A stretch of DNA of 55,410 nucleotides from Rhypophila decipiens (GCA_033297075.1 MU858272.1:1-55410), one strand, 5' to 3'; positions 11,820 to 24,025 are shown, counted from the stretch's first letter. Notes: generated by a model from the sequence alone, not told the origin. A program made the numbers and translations.

Positions 11820-12859
11820 TCCTAACCCCAAGGTTCGAAATTTGAAAGCTCCCTTTTGTATATATGAGCATCTTGGACGGCAGGAATACGTTCATGGCAC
11901 CAAGGTGTTCGAGCTGCTCTTCGTCTCAAATGCACCCTAGGAAGTGGCCTAGAGGTTTTTCCATTTATGTAATCCCGGCAACAGGCCCGGTAATCCTGTA
12001 TATGAACGTACATGGTTCGCAAAGATATTTTGGCGACGGTCTCGATTGCATCGTAGAAACTACAGCATTGACAGGTGTATTTACCTGAGTACTTCTGATA
12101 CCTTTACCCCTAAGTTGATTAGTTACTCGGTCTGCCATCCTCGGGACCAACGATCTTGACCTTTTATCCTTTTTACCTCTTATATCCCAGTTGCAGACCG
12201 CCTTAATACCTATGCAGGCGGGGAGCAGGAAGCGGGTTAACTGAACGACATGCATGTGTGCACTGGCTGTTTGAACAGAACTGGCAACCCCGGATGATGG
12301 TGACCGTTCGGATTGGCTACTTTCCAGTCCCTCAAGCCCGCCATCTTTATTTCAAGGTAGTAACTGGCAAGTGCCTTGCGGGCCACATACAACAAGTAAA
12401 ATCTCAAGGATGTTCTCACCATGATGTTCTCACCATGATGTTCGTCGCCAATTATCTCGAACCAAACTGCTCCGTTAATATTTGACTCAACAAAAGTCGG
12501 TCAAAGCAACTATCCCGGGCAGCATACGGTTTAGTAGCATCAAGATTCCCAATCGAATTATTCCACCACGGACATATCACACATACATACCTCACCAAAA
12601 GGTCACCCTACCCTTTCGGGGTAAGAAATTGCCTAGGTGGATATACCTACCCAGCTCATACAAAGTCGCAACTGGAATACATTTCAAGAAAAATGTGTCC
12701 AAGTGTGGAAAGTCGAAACGGTGTATGAGATCAAGCATTCGGAAATCGGAACAAGACTGTATCACGTTCATAATACCATATATTTAGAGATACTCTAGGT
12801 ATAAACACGTTATAACCAAACACCAGCTATTGGCCTCATTACACGGTGCCAGCCCGTGT
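11820..12859. other. Intergenic, no supported gene
   Basis: I see nothing coding. A 15 bp direct repeat (CACCATGATGTTCT type) occurs two and a half times near 12409-12444. The rest is moderately AT-rich with short random open frames. Confidence 0.5.
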
Positions 12860-13126
12860 TCAGTTCGAGCTCTTGCTCTTCAACACGCAGTCCACCATCC
12901 TGCCGAGGTCCAAAGCTCGTTGCTCAGAGCGAGACATAGTTTGGTTTGTGGTTTGCTGCGAGGGGCGGGTGACAATACGAGCGTAGGTGGGCCCATCTTC
13001 GCCAGGGGTCTGGCCGAGATATCGAGATAGGGCGTCGCTGGGATTCTTGGTTGTAGCTGTATTGACAGCTACATGGGATGCAGAGGTACGCGAGCCCATG
13101 GAGTGACCAAGAGTTCTGGAGGACAT
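12860..13126 (-). CDS. Small hypothetical protein (88 residues)
   Basis: An uninterrupted frame runs from the ATG at 13126 to 12860. The product is hydrophilic, Ser/Thr/Arg-rich at the N-terminus (MSSRTLGHSMGSRTSAS), with a Pro/Gly-rich middle and a more helical end (SRSEQRALDLGRMVDCVLK). There is no signal peptide, membrane span or recognised domain. Its size, strand and Ser-rich start recall the two duplicated small genes further right, but I could not align it with them. It may be an orphan gene or a chance frame. Confidence 0.3.
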   Translation of the reverse strand: MSSRTLGHSMGSRTSASHVAVNTATTKNPSDALSRYLGQTPGEDGPTYARIVTRPSQQTTNQTMSRSEQRALDLGRMVDCVLKSKSSN

Positions 13127-15302
13127 TGCAGCCTATCAAGGGATCTGTGTACGTATATGTCAAAAGCTGGCATGGTGTACTTGCACGTAAGGTAATGTGA
13201 GGATGATAGGGATGGAAGACAGGTCAATGGGAGGTTGATGAGAGGTTTATGAAGAAGTAAGGTCTCTAGATAAAGTAAGAATAATCAGGAAAGAGATGGA
13301 GTACGAAGAGTGAGCTGGGTCTGCCTTCGCGGAGTGTATTTCCTGGAGACACTGGGTCCAACTTGCAACGAAAGATACTCAAACAGTATGACTTGGACGA
13401 GGAGACGGGTCTAGTGACCAGACACAGCCTCACACAGAATCCCAAGAAGAACAATGACCCCTTGGGGTTGGGGAAAATGAAACCAACTCACGTACGGCTC
13501 TTGGGTCGGGGTGATATGGCGGTAGGGATATCACGCGTACAGGCTGATCGATCAACGATAGGGTGGACTGCGTGGCAGATGCGGTAGAGCGAGAGGCAAT
13601 GTGCTGATAATGTGAGTAACTGATTTGGAAAGGGTGAAGGTGGAAGACGAGGTAATAAATATAAAAGAGATCAACGAAGGGACATTGTAAAGCCGGCACA
13701 ATAGAGGCATTATATATCATAGAATTAAAACAGAAGGAAGCCGCAAGGAAGCTAGGTAAGCCCATAAGCGTCCTATGTCATCAGAGAAGCCGCCCTTTTT
13801 ACAGACTATTGCCCGCCCCTAACGTTTGGTCCGGAACAACCAGTGCAACCCAGACCCAAACCATCTTTGCAGACCTTGCTGGACCGATCGGATATGGATC
13901 CCACTCCCACTTCTCGTGGCTTCATTTCGGTCAAGGACCGGGGTGCATGAGAGAGGGTCACCGCAGCGGTATATTAGTCGGTGTGGCTGCTACTATAACA
14001 CTCTTCATCCCGTTTCTCCTCATCCCGTCCCTTCTCTAAATTCGACCTCGCCTAAATTCCCCTTTGCAGATTCTAGGAGCCCATGGGGGACATAGCAGAC
14101 ATCCCGTCCCTACAAGAATTCGACCTCGCCTCTGCTAAATTCCGAGCCCGACACTGTAACCCTACAGACATGGCTGACATGCCATGTGCCTGATGGACCA
14201 CGGGAATCCGTGCGATGCCTGAGCCGCGCGACCCAGATATCTGCCTTATTAAGAGGAATATGCCTTATTAAGAGGAGTATTCGGTACAGAATTTACAGTG
14301 TATTGGCGTTTGAAGTCACAAGTACTACATGTACGGATTCGGTAATTCTCATGGTGGTGTGGCCTTGCCTGGCCATCGCCAAAAACGGTTCGAACACATT
14401 GGCTCTATCTGGGTCGGAGCCGCGATGTCTTGTTTCTTGAGTTGCATAACTTGCATTTGACCGATGTACATATAAGGACGGTGTGTGTATGGTCGTCATT
14501 GTCATTGTCATCCAATTAGAAAAGCCCAAAGCGAGTGCGATGGGTAATGAGGAGCCCTGGAACTCCTGGTCCTTCCAGCTCCATGCTACGTACTCCGTTG
14601 TGCACTAGTCCTAATAGGGGAAATTTTCGTGTTCCTTTTCGAGAATACTGTGCTCCTAAGCCCTCAGCCGCCTAACCTGAGCCGCCAGCCGCTGAACCTG
14701 AGCCGCCAGCCGCTGAACCTGAGCCGCCAGCCGCTGAACCTGGTAGAGGCGGGAATTTCGAGGAACTTTTCTCGATGTTCCGGGATCTTCTCCCTGCTTT
14801 TGGAGTGGCTCATCCACAAGCTCGTGTTACTTGATGCATAAGGTAGTGGTACACCGAATTATCATCAGTCACTGATCGACAGGCAATCTACAAGACACAT
14901 CTTCAAGACAATATCAGGTAGACAACTTTTTTTTTTTTTTTTTTTTGGCAGAGCGATGATCCTGTTAGGAAGTGAAACTAGGAAGTAACTATCATTTGAG
15001 TAAATACCTCCACCAGAAAAACTACACTACATACTAAGTTTAAGCTACTTAACACAACAAGCGGCGCTAAAAGGGAAAGACAAAAGCATTTAAACTTCAA
15101 TCGTCCAGGAATGAATAAGGAATGAAGCCGCAGGCCAAGATCGACAGTCCCGACACGGTGAGGGACAGTGGTGGCCTCGGAGAGTTGGAGAACGGACAAA
15201 CAACCATTGCGCGTTGTTGCCAATGCCAGGGCATGGGCATGGGGAGAAAGAGATGCAAAAACACCAAATCGGGCCTAGTTACCGTTGACGTGGGGTGTTG
15301 TG
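13127..15302. other. Intergenic with several short repeats
   Basis: No gene is supported. The stretch contains a 19 bp direct repeat (TGCCTTATTAAGAGG type) at 14242-14279, a 21 bp tandem repeat at 14661-14742, a related pair of AATTCGACCTCGCC segments near 14040 and 14118, and a run of 20 T at 14927-14946. The part just above 13126 may be the promoter of the small gene there. Confidence 0.5.
14661..14742. repeat. 21 bp GC-rich tandem repeat
   Basis: The unit CCTGAGCCGCCAGCCGCTGA(A) is repeated three times exactly from 14676 and is preceded by a degenerate partial copy. In one frame it reads as a Leu/Asn/Ser/Arg/Gln/Pro heptad repeat, but no flanking frame looks like a gene. Confidence 0.75.
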
Positions 15303-15857
15303 TCAAAACTTTTTCTCGAAGTCGCTGATTGCCTGGGCCGCTCTGTTGCAGTACTCCTCGTCACGGCTGTGCTCGGGTATGCTGTGGTAGTCCAGGCATG
15401 CGAGACGACCGTAAACCGTCCCTTCGTCCCATGGTGACTCGTGGCGGGAAGACAACGCCGGGGGAGAGGCTCTGGAGGGTCCATGGCGGTGCTGAAAAGG
15501 ACCGGGGTGCCCCTCACCACCCACACCTTGAAGACAGCATGCATACGGCACGTCAGGGTGTCGGGGACAGCTCAGAACGGCCGGTCCTTGCACCTTGGAT
15601 GCACCCGACTTTTTGGAGTCGGACTTGGGAGATGATGATTTTTTCTTGGTGGGGCCAGTGGTCTTTTGGGCATTTTCGACAGCCTTTGCTCCATGTTGAG
15701 TGAAGGAAGGAGATGATGCACTGGGTGTCATGATGTGACTGGTAGAACTTCAATGCCGTACATGTTTCAGCGAAGATGAGCTCCCCATTCCCAGCTAAGA
15801 TAGTACCGACCAGAAGGAGACGTGGTGAACTGACCTTTTAGCAGAATGCTTCGACAT
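15303..15857 (-). CDS. Small cysteine-containing protein, copy 1 of a duplicated pair
   Basis: Two exons are supported by comparison with the second copy at 18261-18836: 15857-15835 and 15747-15303, with a GTCAGT donor and a TTGAAG acceptor. The product is about 155 residues: a Ser/Thr/Lys-rich N-terminal half (MSKHSAK, then STSHIMTPSASSPSFTQHG), Cys residues in the middle (SCPRHPDVPYACC), and a C-terminal block of about 45 residues (SRHESPWDEGTVYGRLAC, then RAAQAISDFEKKF). That block is nearly identical in copy 2. A further in-frame intron of 102 bp within exon 2 (donor after TCCAAG, acceptor TTTTCAG) is possible. The start is cytosolic-looking with no signal peptide. I do not recognise the family. 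Conservation of the C-terminal block while the rest has diverged suggests it is the functional part. Confidence 0.6.
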
Positions 15858-18260
15858 GGATATGATGTTATTCGAAATAAGAATTCTGTTGAGTAAAGAA
15901 CTCAGAGGAACAGGGAGGGCCTAGAGTTCAAACTATTACGGCTTCAAAGAGATAACTAACTCTAGGAGTTACATATGCATGGGAATGTAGTCGCTAGGGA
16001 TTCTAGGGAAAGGGGGCCTGGAGGCTGGGGGAGAAAGTAAGGGGAGGAAACAGGTATTTATACTAATTCTGATAAAGGCAACATGGGACAAGGTGCCTTT
16101 GTAAACTAAATAGAAGATGAACTATTTCTTTCTCGATATGATAAGCGGGGAGTCCCAGCAGAGGCTCCAAAGCTCGAATTGGGTGAGTATTACAATGTGG
16201 TCCAAATTCAACGGGCTCGAAGTAATGTTGTTTTTCGTTCGGGCCTGCTCGAGAGAGCTGGGCCGCCCAGAATTGGGGCGTGGCACGAGTATGCGGCAGG
16301 GGCCGGGATTGTAAAGTGGGCATCGAAGGGGCGGCGAATAAGATCAATTACCTTAGTACCCACCACCCACGCAGCCACGAAACCGAAACACCCTGGTCTA
16401 TCGTGGTTCCGGTACAAGCCTGTGAGGTTCCAGGGGCAGCAATGCCGGGCCGGAGGGTGATGTAATCAAGTGCTAGTCCCTTTTATGGCCTTAGCCATGT
16501 GAGAGCGGTCAGCGAGGGTGATGTTGGTTACACGCTAACTGCCTTGGGTCGTAACATTACCGGCTACTGTCTATGAGTTGTCACTTGATCTAGAGCAATC
16601 AAGTCAAGGATGGCATCTTCCCGCCCCTCCAAGTTCTGGATGGGGGAGCGCTCTTCCATCTTACGCAGGCTCGACTCGGATTTAATGAATCCCAACTCCG
16701 TTTTCTCATCATTCCGTTAACCTCGTTGTCTGACGATTTCTCTCGTCAACCTGGGTACCAAAACACCTCTTGATTCTCTCTGGAAAAAGAGAAACTGATC
16801 AAAGCACATATAGAGGATTTGCGACGTGGAGGAATCGAGCCATTAGAAGTCAATTTCTTATTATGCACCTCTGCATATTCCACTTCTAACCCTCAAAACA
16901 ACAAACGAGCAGCATTTCCCTGAGCGCCTTGCCTCTGCTCTGAAGACGTTGAATGCACATGGTTGGTATGCATTTGATGTGTGGCCTTGTTGATGTACTT
17001 ACTGCTATGCCCACCATCGAGTAAGTGATCGAGGTGGGCCCAATGTCATGACCTCGGCAGAATCAGGAAGTTACAGGTTAGAATAGAGCACTACCTTAGT
17101 TTTTAATCGTTGCTCTCCATGCCCATTTCTTAGACAGCCAAATCAACGCAACTCCGTTTAGACACCATTCTAAGAGTTTTCGAAATCCTGGAAAGTCGGG
17201 AGGAAGCCTTGCCGCTTTTTTTAGGAGGAAGCCTGCTTGCCGACTCTCGGGCGTGGCTTCGGTCGAATTCTGATACGGAATCTGGCAGTGGGTTTGAGGA
17301 GGGGTATAAAACGGACGCCGCCCCTGCTCGCACTCAGTATTTGGACCAGATACGTACCTAAATGGGTTAGGATGACCAAATCGCAGCTGATGCTAGTGTC
17401 GGCACAAAATATGAGGCTTTCTAGACCACCTCCAGTTTTAGCTAGTATCAAGGGTAGTGATTGTAGTTTGGGAGGGGAGTCCTTCAACACTTGTACCCTC
17501 ATCTATTCGGTACCTTTGGGTACACAAACGTGAGGATGCAGGCTGACGGCGCAGTATCGGGTCGGATAGTAGGATAAATCTCCCCAGGACTTTATTTTGG
17601 ATGAATTATGCGGGGAAATTTGGGGTCAGAGATGTCTGAAAACTTAGAGCACTTTAGGATTTGAATTTTGATATAACGTTACACCTAACGCCCTAAATTA
17701 GTAACAAGTAATTTAGAGGCTTAACAGCCAGGGGTGATGGTGAGGGGTAAGGGGTAAGGGGTGTGTTGTGCTCACCGAATAGAAACGCCGAATTGGAGAT
17801 GGAGAAAACCCCCGTTGCACCTTAATAAGAAACTTAAGTAGGACATGCTCTGTGATATCCAAACCTCAACTCGAACTATTACCTCATCGTTAATGTCCAT
17901 TCCACTTTAATCGCAGTACTGAACAATCTAGGCTTGAAGTGTTTAAGTTTTATAACTATTGCGAATGCTAGGAGGCCTTCTATTAATAGAAAGAGAAAGA
18001 AAAATACATCGAGAAGCTCATGACATAATATCCTGGAAGGTTTGAAGGTGGAAGTAAATATACCGGCAGCTGTCATCCAAGATGCGTGCTTGTTGTAGTA
18101 CGAAAATGGGGATAATGGGGTTTGGAGAAATCATCATATCCATGGAGGCGTCATGGCAAGGAAGGGGGGGAACTCGTGTCCTGGAGGGGTAATTGTCTGG
18201 AAGGCGGACAAGGAAAAAAGATAACATGATTCCGCCGCACTAAACCCAAACGAGAAAGCT
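15858..18260. other. Intergenic, no supported gene
   Basis: This holds the upstream region of copy 1 (a TATTTATA-like sequence near 16053) and the 3' side of copy 2. A GGGGTAAGGGGTAAGGGGT short repeat lies near 17743-17762, and a TATAAAA motif at 17305-17311 has no evident gene behind it. Confidence 0.45.
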
Positions 18261-18836
18261 TCAAGGCCTTTGAAACTTCTTCTCGAAGTCGCTGATCGCC
18301 TGAGCCGCTCTGCCACAGTACACCGGGTCACGGTCGTTCGCGGCCTGGCAGTTCGGACAGGCGAGGCGACCATAAACCGTACCTTCGTCCCATGGAGACT
18401 CGTGGCGGGTGCTTGCCCTGGCGGAAGGGGCTCCAGGGTTCATGACTGTGCTGGCCCTGCTGGGAAGATCCTGGTTGGTGACGCCGCCAGGGGTGGTGGC
18501 CCCGTGGGCCCCGCCAAGACAGTATGGGTTGTACGCAGAGCAGGGGTGGTGTGGAAAAGCGCCATGTCGCGTTGGTGCCACCACTTCTCGGATTCCTTTT
18601 CCTCTGTCCCACCCGGATTCTTGGATGCAGAATTTGGAAAGGCCGAGGCTTGTTTGCTGTTTGTTGACTGGGAGTTCTCGAGCGGTTGCTGTCCATGCTG
18701 GGTTGAAGAAGGAGAAGTTGCAGCGGGTGTCATGATAGGACTGGTTGAACTTTAGGGAGAGGTTAGCTACCGAGACATGTGCCTTCAATCCTGGGGCAGG
18801 AAGCACAACTGACTTCTTTTGTGAGCGGTTGGACAT
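18261..18836 (-). CDS. Small cysteine-containing protein, copy 2 of a duplicated pair
   Basis: This is a paralogue of the gene at 15303-15857 on the same strand, 2.4 kb away. Exon 1 is 18836-18814 and the first intron 18813-18750 has the same GTCAGT donor and an AAG acceptor as copy 1. Exon 2 then reads STSPIMTPAATSPSSTQHG, aligning with copy 1. The conserved C-terminal block (TRHESPWDEGTVYGRLAC, then RAAQAISDFEKKFQRP) lies in a different frame from this N-terminal part. Either a second intron of length 2 modulo 3 joins them (for example a weak GTGG donor near 18585 to the TCTTCCCAG acceptor near 18465) or the copy carries a frameshift. The C-terminal block has a second CxxC-like pair (ACPNC) that copy 1 lacks. 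Confidence 0.5.
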   Translation of the reverse strand: MSNRSQKKSVVLPAPGLKAHVSVANLSLKFNQSYHDTRCNFSFFNPAWTATARELPVNKQQTSLGLSKFCIQESGWDRGKGIREVVAPTRHGAFPHHPCSAYNPYCLGGAHGATTPGGVTNQDLPSRASTVMNPGAPSARASTRHESPWDEGTVYGRLACPNCQAANDRDPVYCGRAAQAISDFEKKFQRP

Positions 18837-21800
18837 TGAGGTGGTGTTTAAGTGAAGGTGGTGTCAGTTGATATGATGACTCGTGAGGTTAGAAAACGCT
18901 ATGTCTGTGGTGAATGAGAATGAGGAGGATACAAATAAGACTGTCAATTTATGTTGCTTGAAGGTGCAGACTGATGTCGGTTTCGAAGCAAGAACAGAAA
19001 AGGTTGACTCAAGTGAAGAAGGGCCGGTGATATTTGTACTAATATTGGGTAGTAAACACTCGAGGAAACAATGATGACAGGATCTCGGGGAAAGGACAGT
19101 TATTAAAGAGCTCTTCTTAAATGTCGGATCGGAACTGGACGTACTTTTAAAGAAGCTCAGATTCTTTTCAATGCTTTGGTGAGAAAGCTTGAGGCGCCCT
19201 GCCCTTTCCTAAATCGGATTAGCCAATGCGAGGCTCTACCAGTAGTTTTCCGCTGTTCCCGGGCCGTTCCATTTCTCCCCAAAAAAGTGTTGTTCTCTAA
19301 AAGGGTAGAGAGGAGAGAGAGATTACATGGCACCCCCATCACGGAATTTGGCAGGCACCAATTGGAACATTGCATGCTCCCCCTCACCTTGATGATGGAG
19401 GGGGGGTTACGATAGCATACCTATCTCAAGTTATGACGGGGCAGTTTATCGCCTGGAGATACTTTCAGTTGCACTTAAATTACTAGTGAAAGTATTGCAT
19501 GCTGTACAATAAATTAGAACTCGACATTTTCTGTGTCACTTCTTAAAGATTCCTCTTTGGATGGATTGCGCCCATCTTGTTCCCCGGATTGTGGGATGAC
19601 CGCTTAAGCCGCCAAGCGCTCTCCTTAACCCGGTATAACCGGACGTGCAACTATGACGAGATAGCCAAGGTAAGTCCAGTCCCCGATGTCTTGATATATG
19701 CCGTCAAAAAAAATGTCTATATCTTGTAGTCAAAGTACGGCTTAGTCAACTCCTACGGGAATATCAGTTTATAGGTAGTCCAACAAGTACCGTATCTACT
19801 AACTTTGATCAAAATATAGCTAGAGCCAAGTAGGCCTAGCGGCCGAGAGAAATTGCTGGCGAGGAACCGAGCAGGTCCACCCTTCCCGCACACTTAACCT
19901 CTTTCGGCCAGCTGTTAAGCCTACTTGGGCTCTAGCTAAACTTTGATCAAAGTTAGTAGATACGGTATGAAGCGTAGATGTAACATTGTAAGGTCGGCGT
20001 GTTGGGGGGGGGGGTGTAACTATAACATCAGCCACTCATGCCAAGCAGTTATGGCCCCGCGACACCACGGGGCACAGGGGTCGAGGAAAAAGTGATCAAT
20101 CAGGGGCCCCATCGGGCCCATCCCAAAGAGTCCGGTCGAACCAACTAGCCTCTCGACGGACGTGGCACACTTATCCAGCGACCTTTTATCTCTGGCCGTT
20201 GACGTCGTTGGGGTGGATACCAATTGCCGGGGGTAATACCACCTAACATCAAAAAGGTTTCTTCGTTTCGGGTATAATCCGTCAGACAACGGAAAAAAGA
20301 AAGGACTTAGGACAGCTACTACTCCTAGGCTCACCACTTCCAAAGCTGTCAAAACCAGGTCCTGATTGTATTAGGAAAGGAGATTAACAAAGTAGTTAAA
20401 AAGTAAAGTAAGAACCGAGAAGATCAATAGTCAATGTAAAAGGACTAGATATGCGGCATATGCCATATAGCGTCTTACCCTAAGAGCTAAATAGTAAACG
20501 AAGGACGTCGAGTAAAATTATTAACTGCGATATATACAGATAACGGGTTTGGGCGACGGTGAACGGGGAAGCAACTGCAAAATAGAGAGGACGGGGGACG
20601 TTGAGACACTGCAGCACACCACTACCACATGTGTGCCTGACTTACACCGCATTGCTGGCGACAGTCCAGGCGCAACCAATCATCAGGCAGCCAACCCATC
20701 AAGAACCCGCTGTGTCCGATCTTAAACTCAACATCAATCACCCAAAGCCAGCAGCCCACTCAAAACTCTTTATGACATCGACTGTTGACTATCGGTGCAT
20801 CAAACAAGCTTTCGAGAATCTGTTACCCGACGCTGGGCTTACTGCCCCAGACTGCTCCTTGAAAAGCCAGTTACTTCCAACTTTTTCTTGCATTTTGCAC
20901 TTCGTCCCTTTGCAGTGTCGGAGTGACCCAAATGTCTTTTTTACTCGGCCTGCTGGCCGCCCTGGTACTGGAAAGAGACTACCAACTTTTTCTGGCCGGT
21001 CCCGGGAAGAGTGCCTTCGAAAGTTCAACACCAAGAATTCGCATGCACAGGACAGAAGTGACTCAGAAAAGCTGTTATCCAGTTTTCAAGTCGATTCTGG
21101 AGGACATAGAGTAGCCCAGTCGCGATTGGTAGATAGCGCCGACGCTCGTTCTATAATGGAGTGATGTGCACGCCAACACCTGCAAAAAATCCAGGTCAAA
21201 CCCGGAATGCCAAGACACCCCTTTTTAACTATCCCGCGAGGGCGTCCATCTATCCCAGCGACTCGGAGGTCATGCTGAATCGCCCGCCGAGCAGTCTCCC
21301 GGTAACACATTTTACAGCCACACCACCCCGTAGGATTTAAACCAGCTCGGCAGTGTAACAGGCTGCATAACCAAACCTGTTATCCGTACCTGAGTAAGAA
21401 TATCTGCCCACGACCGTGCCGGGGAGTCAGTCTGCATCTAGATCCCGAATCCTTTCCATCGTCAGTCGCTTGTGCAGCATCGAGTATTCCATGGATTTCA
21501 CTCTTCCCTGGCTTATTCTTCGGGACAGAGACTAGAAAACGAAAAGGAGAGAGTGTTCGTTCCTCACTAAGGCTGATTGGGTACTATACATGTGAAACAC
21601 CTATCGTCTACAAATTATTTGAGTCGCAGTTCATAATTGCTACCGACCGAGTTGATCATCAGCTACAGCAGAGCTTCTAAAGGCTCCTCGCAAAATGTAA
21701 CATTCCTCATAATAATCCAGATACTATGTTCAAATGTTGGAGTAATTGACCAGGAGAATTGGAGATCGCAAGGGGGTTCGGGCTGGGGCTGGTAAGATCC

Positions 21801-21905
21801 AGCAGAGCACATCGCGTCCTCTCACTGGTCAACTATCCTCCGTGGGGGGTTGAAGGGTGGGGTTCAGGCCGTTTCCCGTCACAAGCTTTCGCTGTCAAAA
21901 AAATG
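18837..21905. other. Intergenic, contains a MITE, no supported gene
   Basis: The only strong structure is the inverted-repeat element at 19790-19965. A long open frame from 20601 begins at a non-ATG codon and shows no family features. A G-run of 11 occurs near 20005. Confidence 0.45.
19790..19965. mobile_element. MITE with about 50 bp terminal inverted repeats and TA duplication
   Basis: The left arm starts CCGTATCTACTAACTTTGAT. The right arm is its reverse complement, with similarity continuing through TAGCTAGAGCC and AAGTAGGC. The element is flanked by TA at 19788-19789 and 19966-19967, the duplication expected of Tc1/mariner-type transposition. At 176 bp, most of it is inverted repeat, so a transcript would fold into a long hairpin. 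Confidence 0.65.
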
Positions 21906-22628
21906 TCAATTGAGTAGTGATTGCGACAATATTGGTCGCTTGTCACGACGGAGTAGCCCTGCGACCACAGCGAAAATGCGCCGCTTAGCAACATGTCGAG
22001 GTTGATCATTTGTCGACATGGCGTGTCTAGTGAAAAACGTGGCGAGGCTCTCCGCGCAACTGGCTTGTTTCACAGTCCTTGCTTCCAAAGGCGGCGGTAC
22101 ATATTTGGTGGGGTTGAACTGTCCATCAAAGCACGTCTTGGGCCTCTTGGTGCAAACACTTTGCGCCCACGGCCACTCAACAAGCAAGCTCGTATCGCAC
22201 AAAATTAAGAGCGCATATTTGACAGAGAAAAGCGGGGGAAACGGAGCAGCGGGGATTCCATACTGCCATACATATGAACTTGTAGTGGCCAAGCCAATGA
22301 GAGTGCACCAACAGGGGGATTGGTTGCCACTCATCGGCTGCCACTGCACGACAAGTGCACAATTTCCGTCCTTATCGAAGATTCGAAACACCCAACGTGC
22401 CGGTGAACGGGAGAGGAACATGGCCGGACGGTGATCAGTTCTTGTTGCACGCTGTACCGGTAGGTGGTATTCTTCCGAGGTGACTCGATGATGGGAAGAA
22501 AATTGATTGGCCGGCCGTTTCTTGGTAATAAAGTACGGACCCGTACCATCAAGTTTCAGTTCTGGCTGGATGGTGATGTGGACGTCTTCGTGTGAGTCGC
22601 CCCTTTCCAGTTTCGATGACTCTGACAT
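21906..22628 (-). CDS. Hypothetical protein (240 residues), possible orphan gene
   Basis: A single open frame runs from the ATG at 22628 to a stop at 21906. It begins MSESSKLERGDSHEDVH, has a plausible globular stretch (ARWVFRIFDKDGNCALVVQW) and a Cys- and Trp-containing middle, and ends in a basic tail. No signal peptide, transmembrane span or known domain was recognised. A long open frame also exists on the opposite strand, which weakens the coding case. Introns inside it cannot be excluded. Confidence 0.35.
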   Translation of the reverse strand: MSESSKLERGDSHEDVHITIQPELKLDGTGPYFITKKRPANQFSSHHRVTSEEYHLPVQRATRTDHRPAMFLSRSPARWVFRIFDKDGNCALVVQWQPMSGNQSPCWCTLIGLATTSSYVWQYGIPAAPFPPLFSVKYALLILCDTSLLVEWPWAQSVCTKRPKTCFDGQFNPTKYVPPPLEARTVKQASCAESLATFFTRHAMSTNDQPRHVAKRRIFAVVAGLLRRDKRPILSQSLLN

Positions 22629-24025
22629 GCAAGAAAAAATTCGTCCTTGGGTAGTCAGAGGAAAGACTATCGCTCGTCAATTGGCCCGTCGTTGTGCTGT
22701 CTGCACTACATCCTGTCTAGTATTACGGAGTACCTCGTTACATTTACCTCCAAGGTTGTGCGGAGCTCTGCATCCCGCACTAGGCAGATTCGGCCAACAA
22801 TTGACCAGCTGTGCACCGGGCCAATCATAATCTGTCCCGTTCTGTCGGGTCTGCGCTAATCCTCGGATTTGTTCCCGGGATCTGACAGACGAGATCGTGC
22901 AATGCTGTCCAATCAATGCACTGCGGGGTTTCCAAATCCGGTAATTGGAAGTCTCGTTTCACGATCATTCCCTGCAGACTGCAGACCTTTGTCGGCACCG
23001 GAAAAAAGTCCCCTCCACGATAAATCGATCCATGTTGCAAGCGTATAAAGATCAAGGCCCATAACACAAACATGGCCGAGCCCGTATCATATACTTTATT
23101 AGGTATTGTCCGCCTTTATCGAACATGTGAAGCTCAAGAGAAGTACGTTCGTTGAACCACCAGCTTAAAAATTACTTCCATCTTCTATCTAGGCGGAAGC
23201 ATCGTAGCGCAAGCGAGACCTCAAGCATTACTAAGGGTTATCAAATGAGAACGAAGTGCCATCACTCTTATATTTACACAACCCAAAAACTCAAAATGAG
23301 AGATGCTTTTCCCTCCTAGACAACTAGGAAAAAAATTCACAACAAGGAGGAAGGCCTCGCACCCAGGTTACTTAATACACGCATAACCAATCCAATGGTA
23401 AAAGTCGTATAAAATCGGGTAAGATAACCACTAGGCGTTAGTAAGGCTAAATAGCCCGGTCTTGTCTATACGTTGTATAAAGCGTATATAGGTTTAGTCC
23501 GACTTTAGTATAGAACTATCTTTTGTCCTACGTGCGTGATAATAAACGAACAGTTTGCGGCCCGTCCAACGGATTTTATTTCGAGTCCAGTCTAGCTCTA
23601 TATGGAATGAGTATTTGGACTAAGATCAACATATCTTGAAGACATTTTATTGGCGGAGGGGTAGAATCCATTTTCTTTACAAGTACAGCTCTAATACTAC
23701 TAGCAGCCAAAGCTTCAAGGTACATAGAGAGGGACAAACAGATAAAGACGGCAATCTCGGGATTTTTCTTTAATGGTTAGGATAGTTCGATACAACCTAT
23801 CTTCCTTACTAATAGGTATTTTAAAGCCGCTAAGCGCATTACACCCCTTACACAATTTGCCGGTAAGTGGTGTGAATTACTAGCCTTAACCTAATTATTA
23901 AGGAGCGAATCGAGAATTCGAAGCCAGGAGAAACAACAAATATAAAGGGATCAGTGAAAGTTTTATATAAGTTCTCGTTCTATATTTAGGTGATAAAAAA
24001 AGGTTAAAGAAAAGCAAAAGACAAA
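22629..24025. other. AT-rich stretch resembling a decayed repeat
   Basis: From about 23090 to 24000 the sequence is visibly richer in TA and poor in long open frames, with many stop codons in all frames and a GCGTATATAG-like texture typical of RIP-mutated transposon relics. No intact element, long terminal repeat or gene can be drawn. Confidence 0.4.

Noticed and set aside
15329..15703. Plus-strand frame opposite small gene copy 1
   Set aside because: Conservation with copy 2 is in the minus-strand frame, including the intron.
17305..17311. TATAAAA box as promoter of a gene
   Set aside because: No credible coding sequence follows within reach on the plus strand.
20601..21164. 187-residue open frame on the plus strand
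   Set aside because: It begins at TTG, has no ATG until far inside, no domain, and a competing frame on the other strand.
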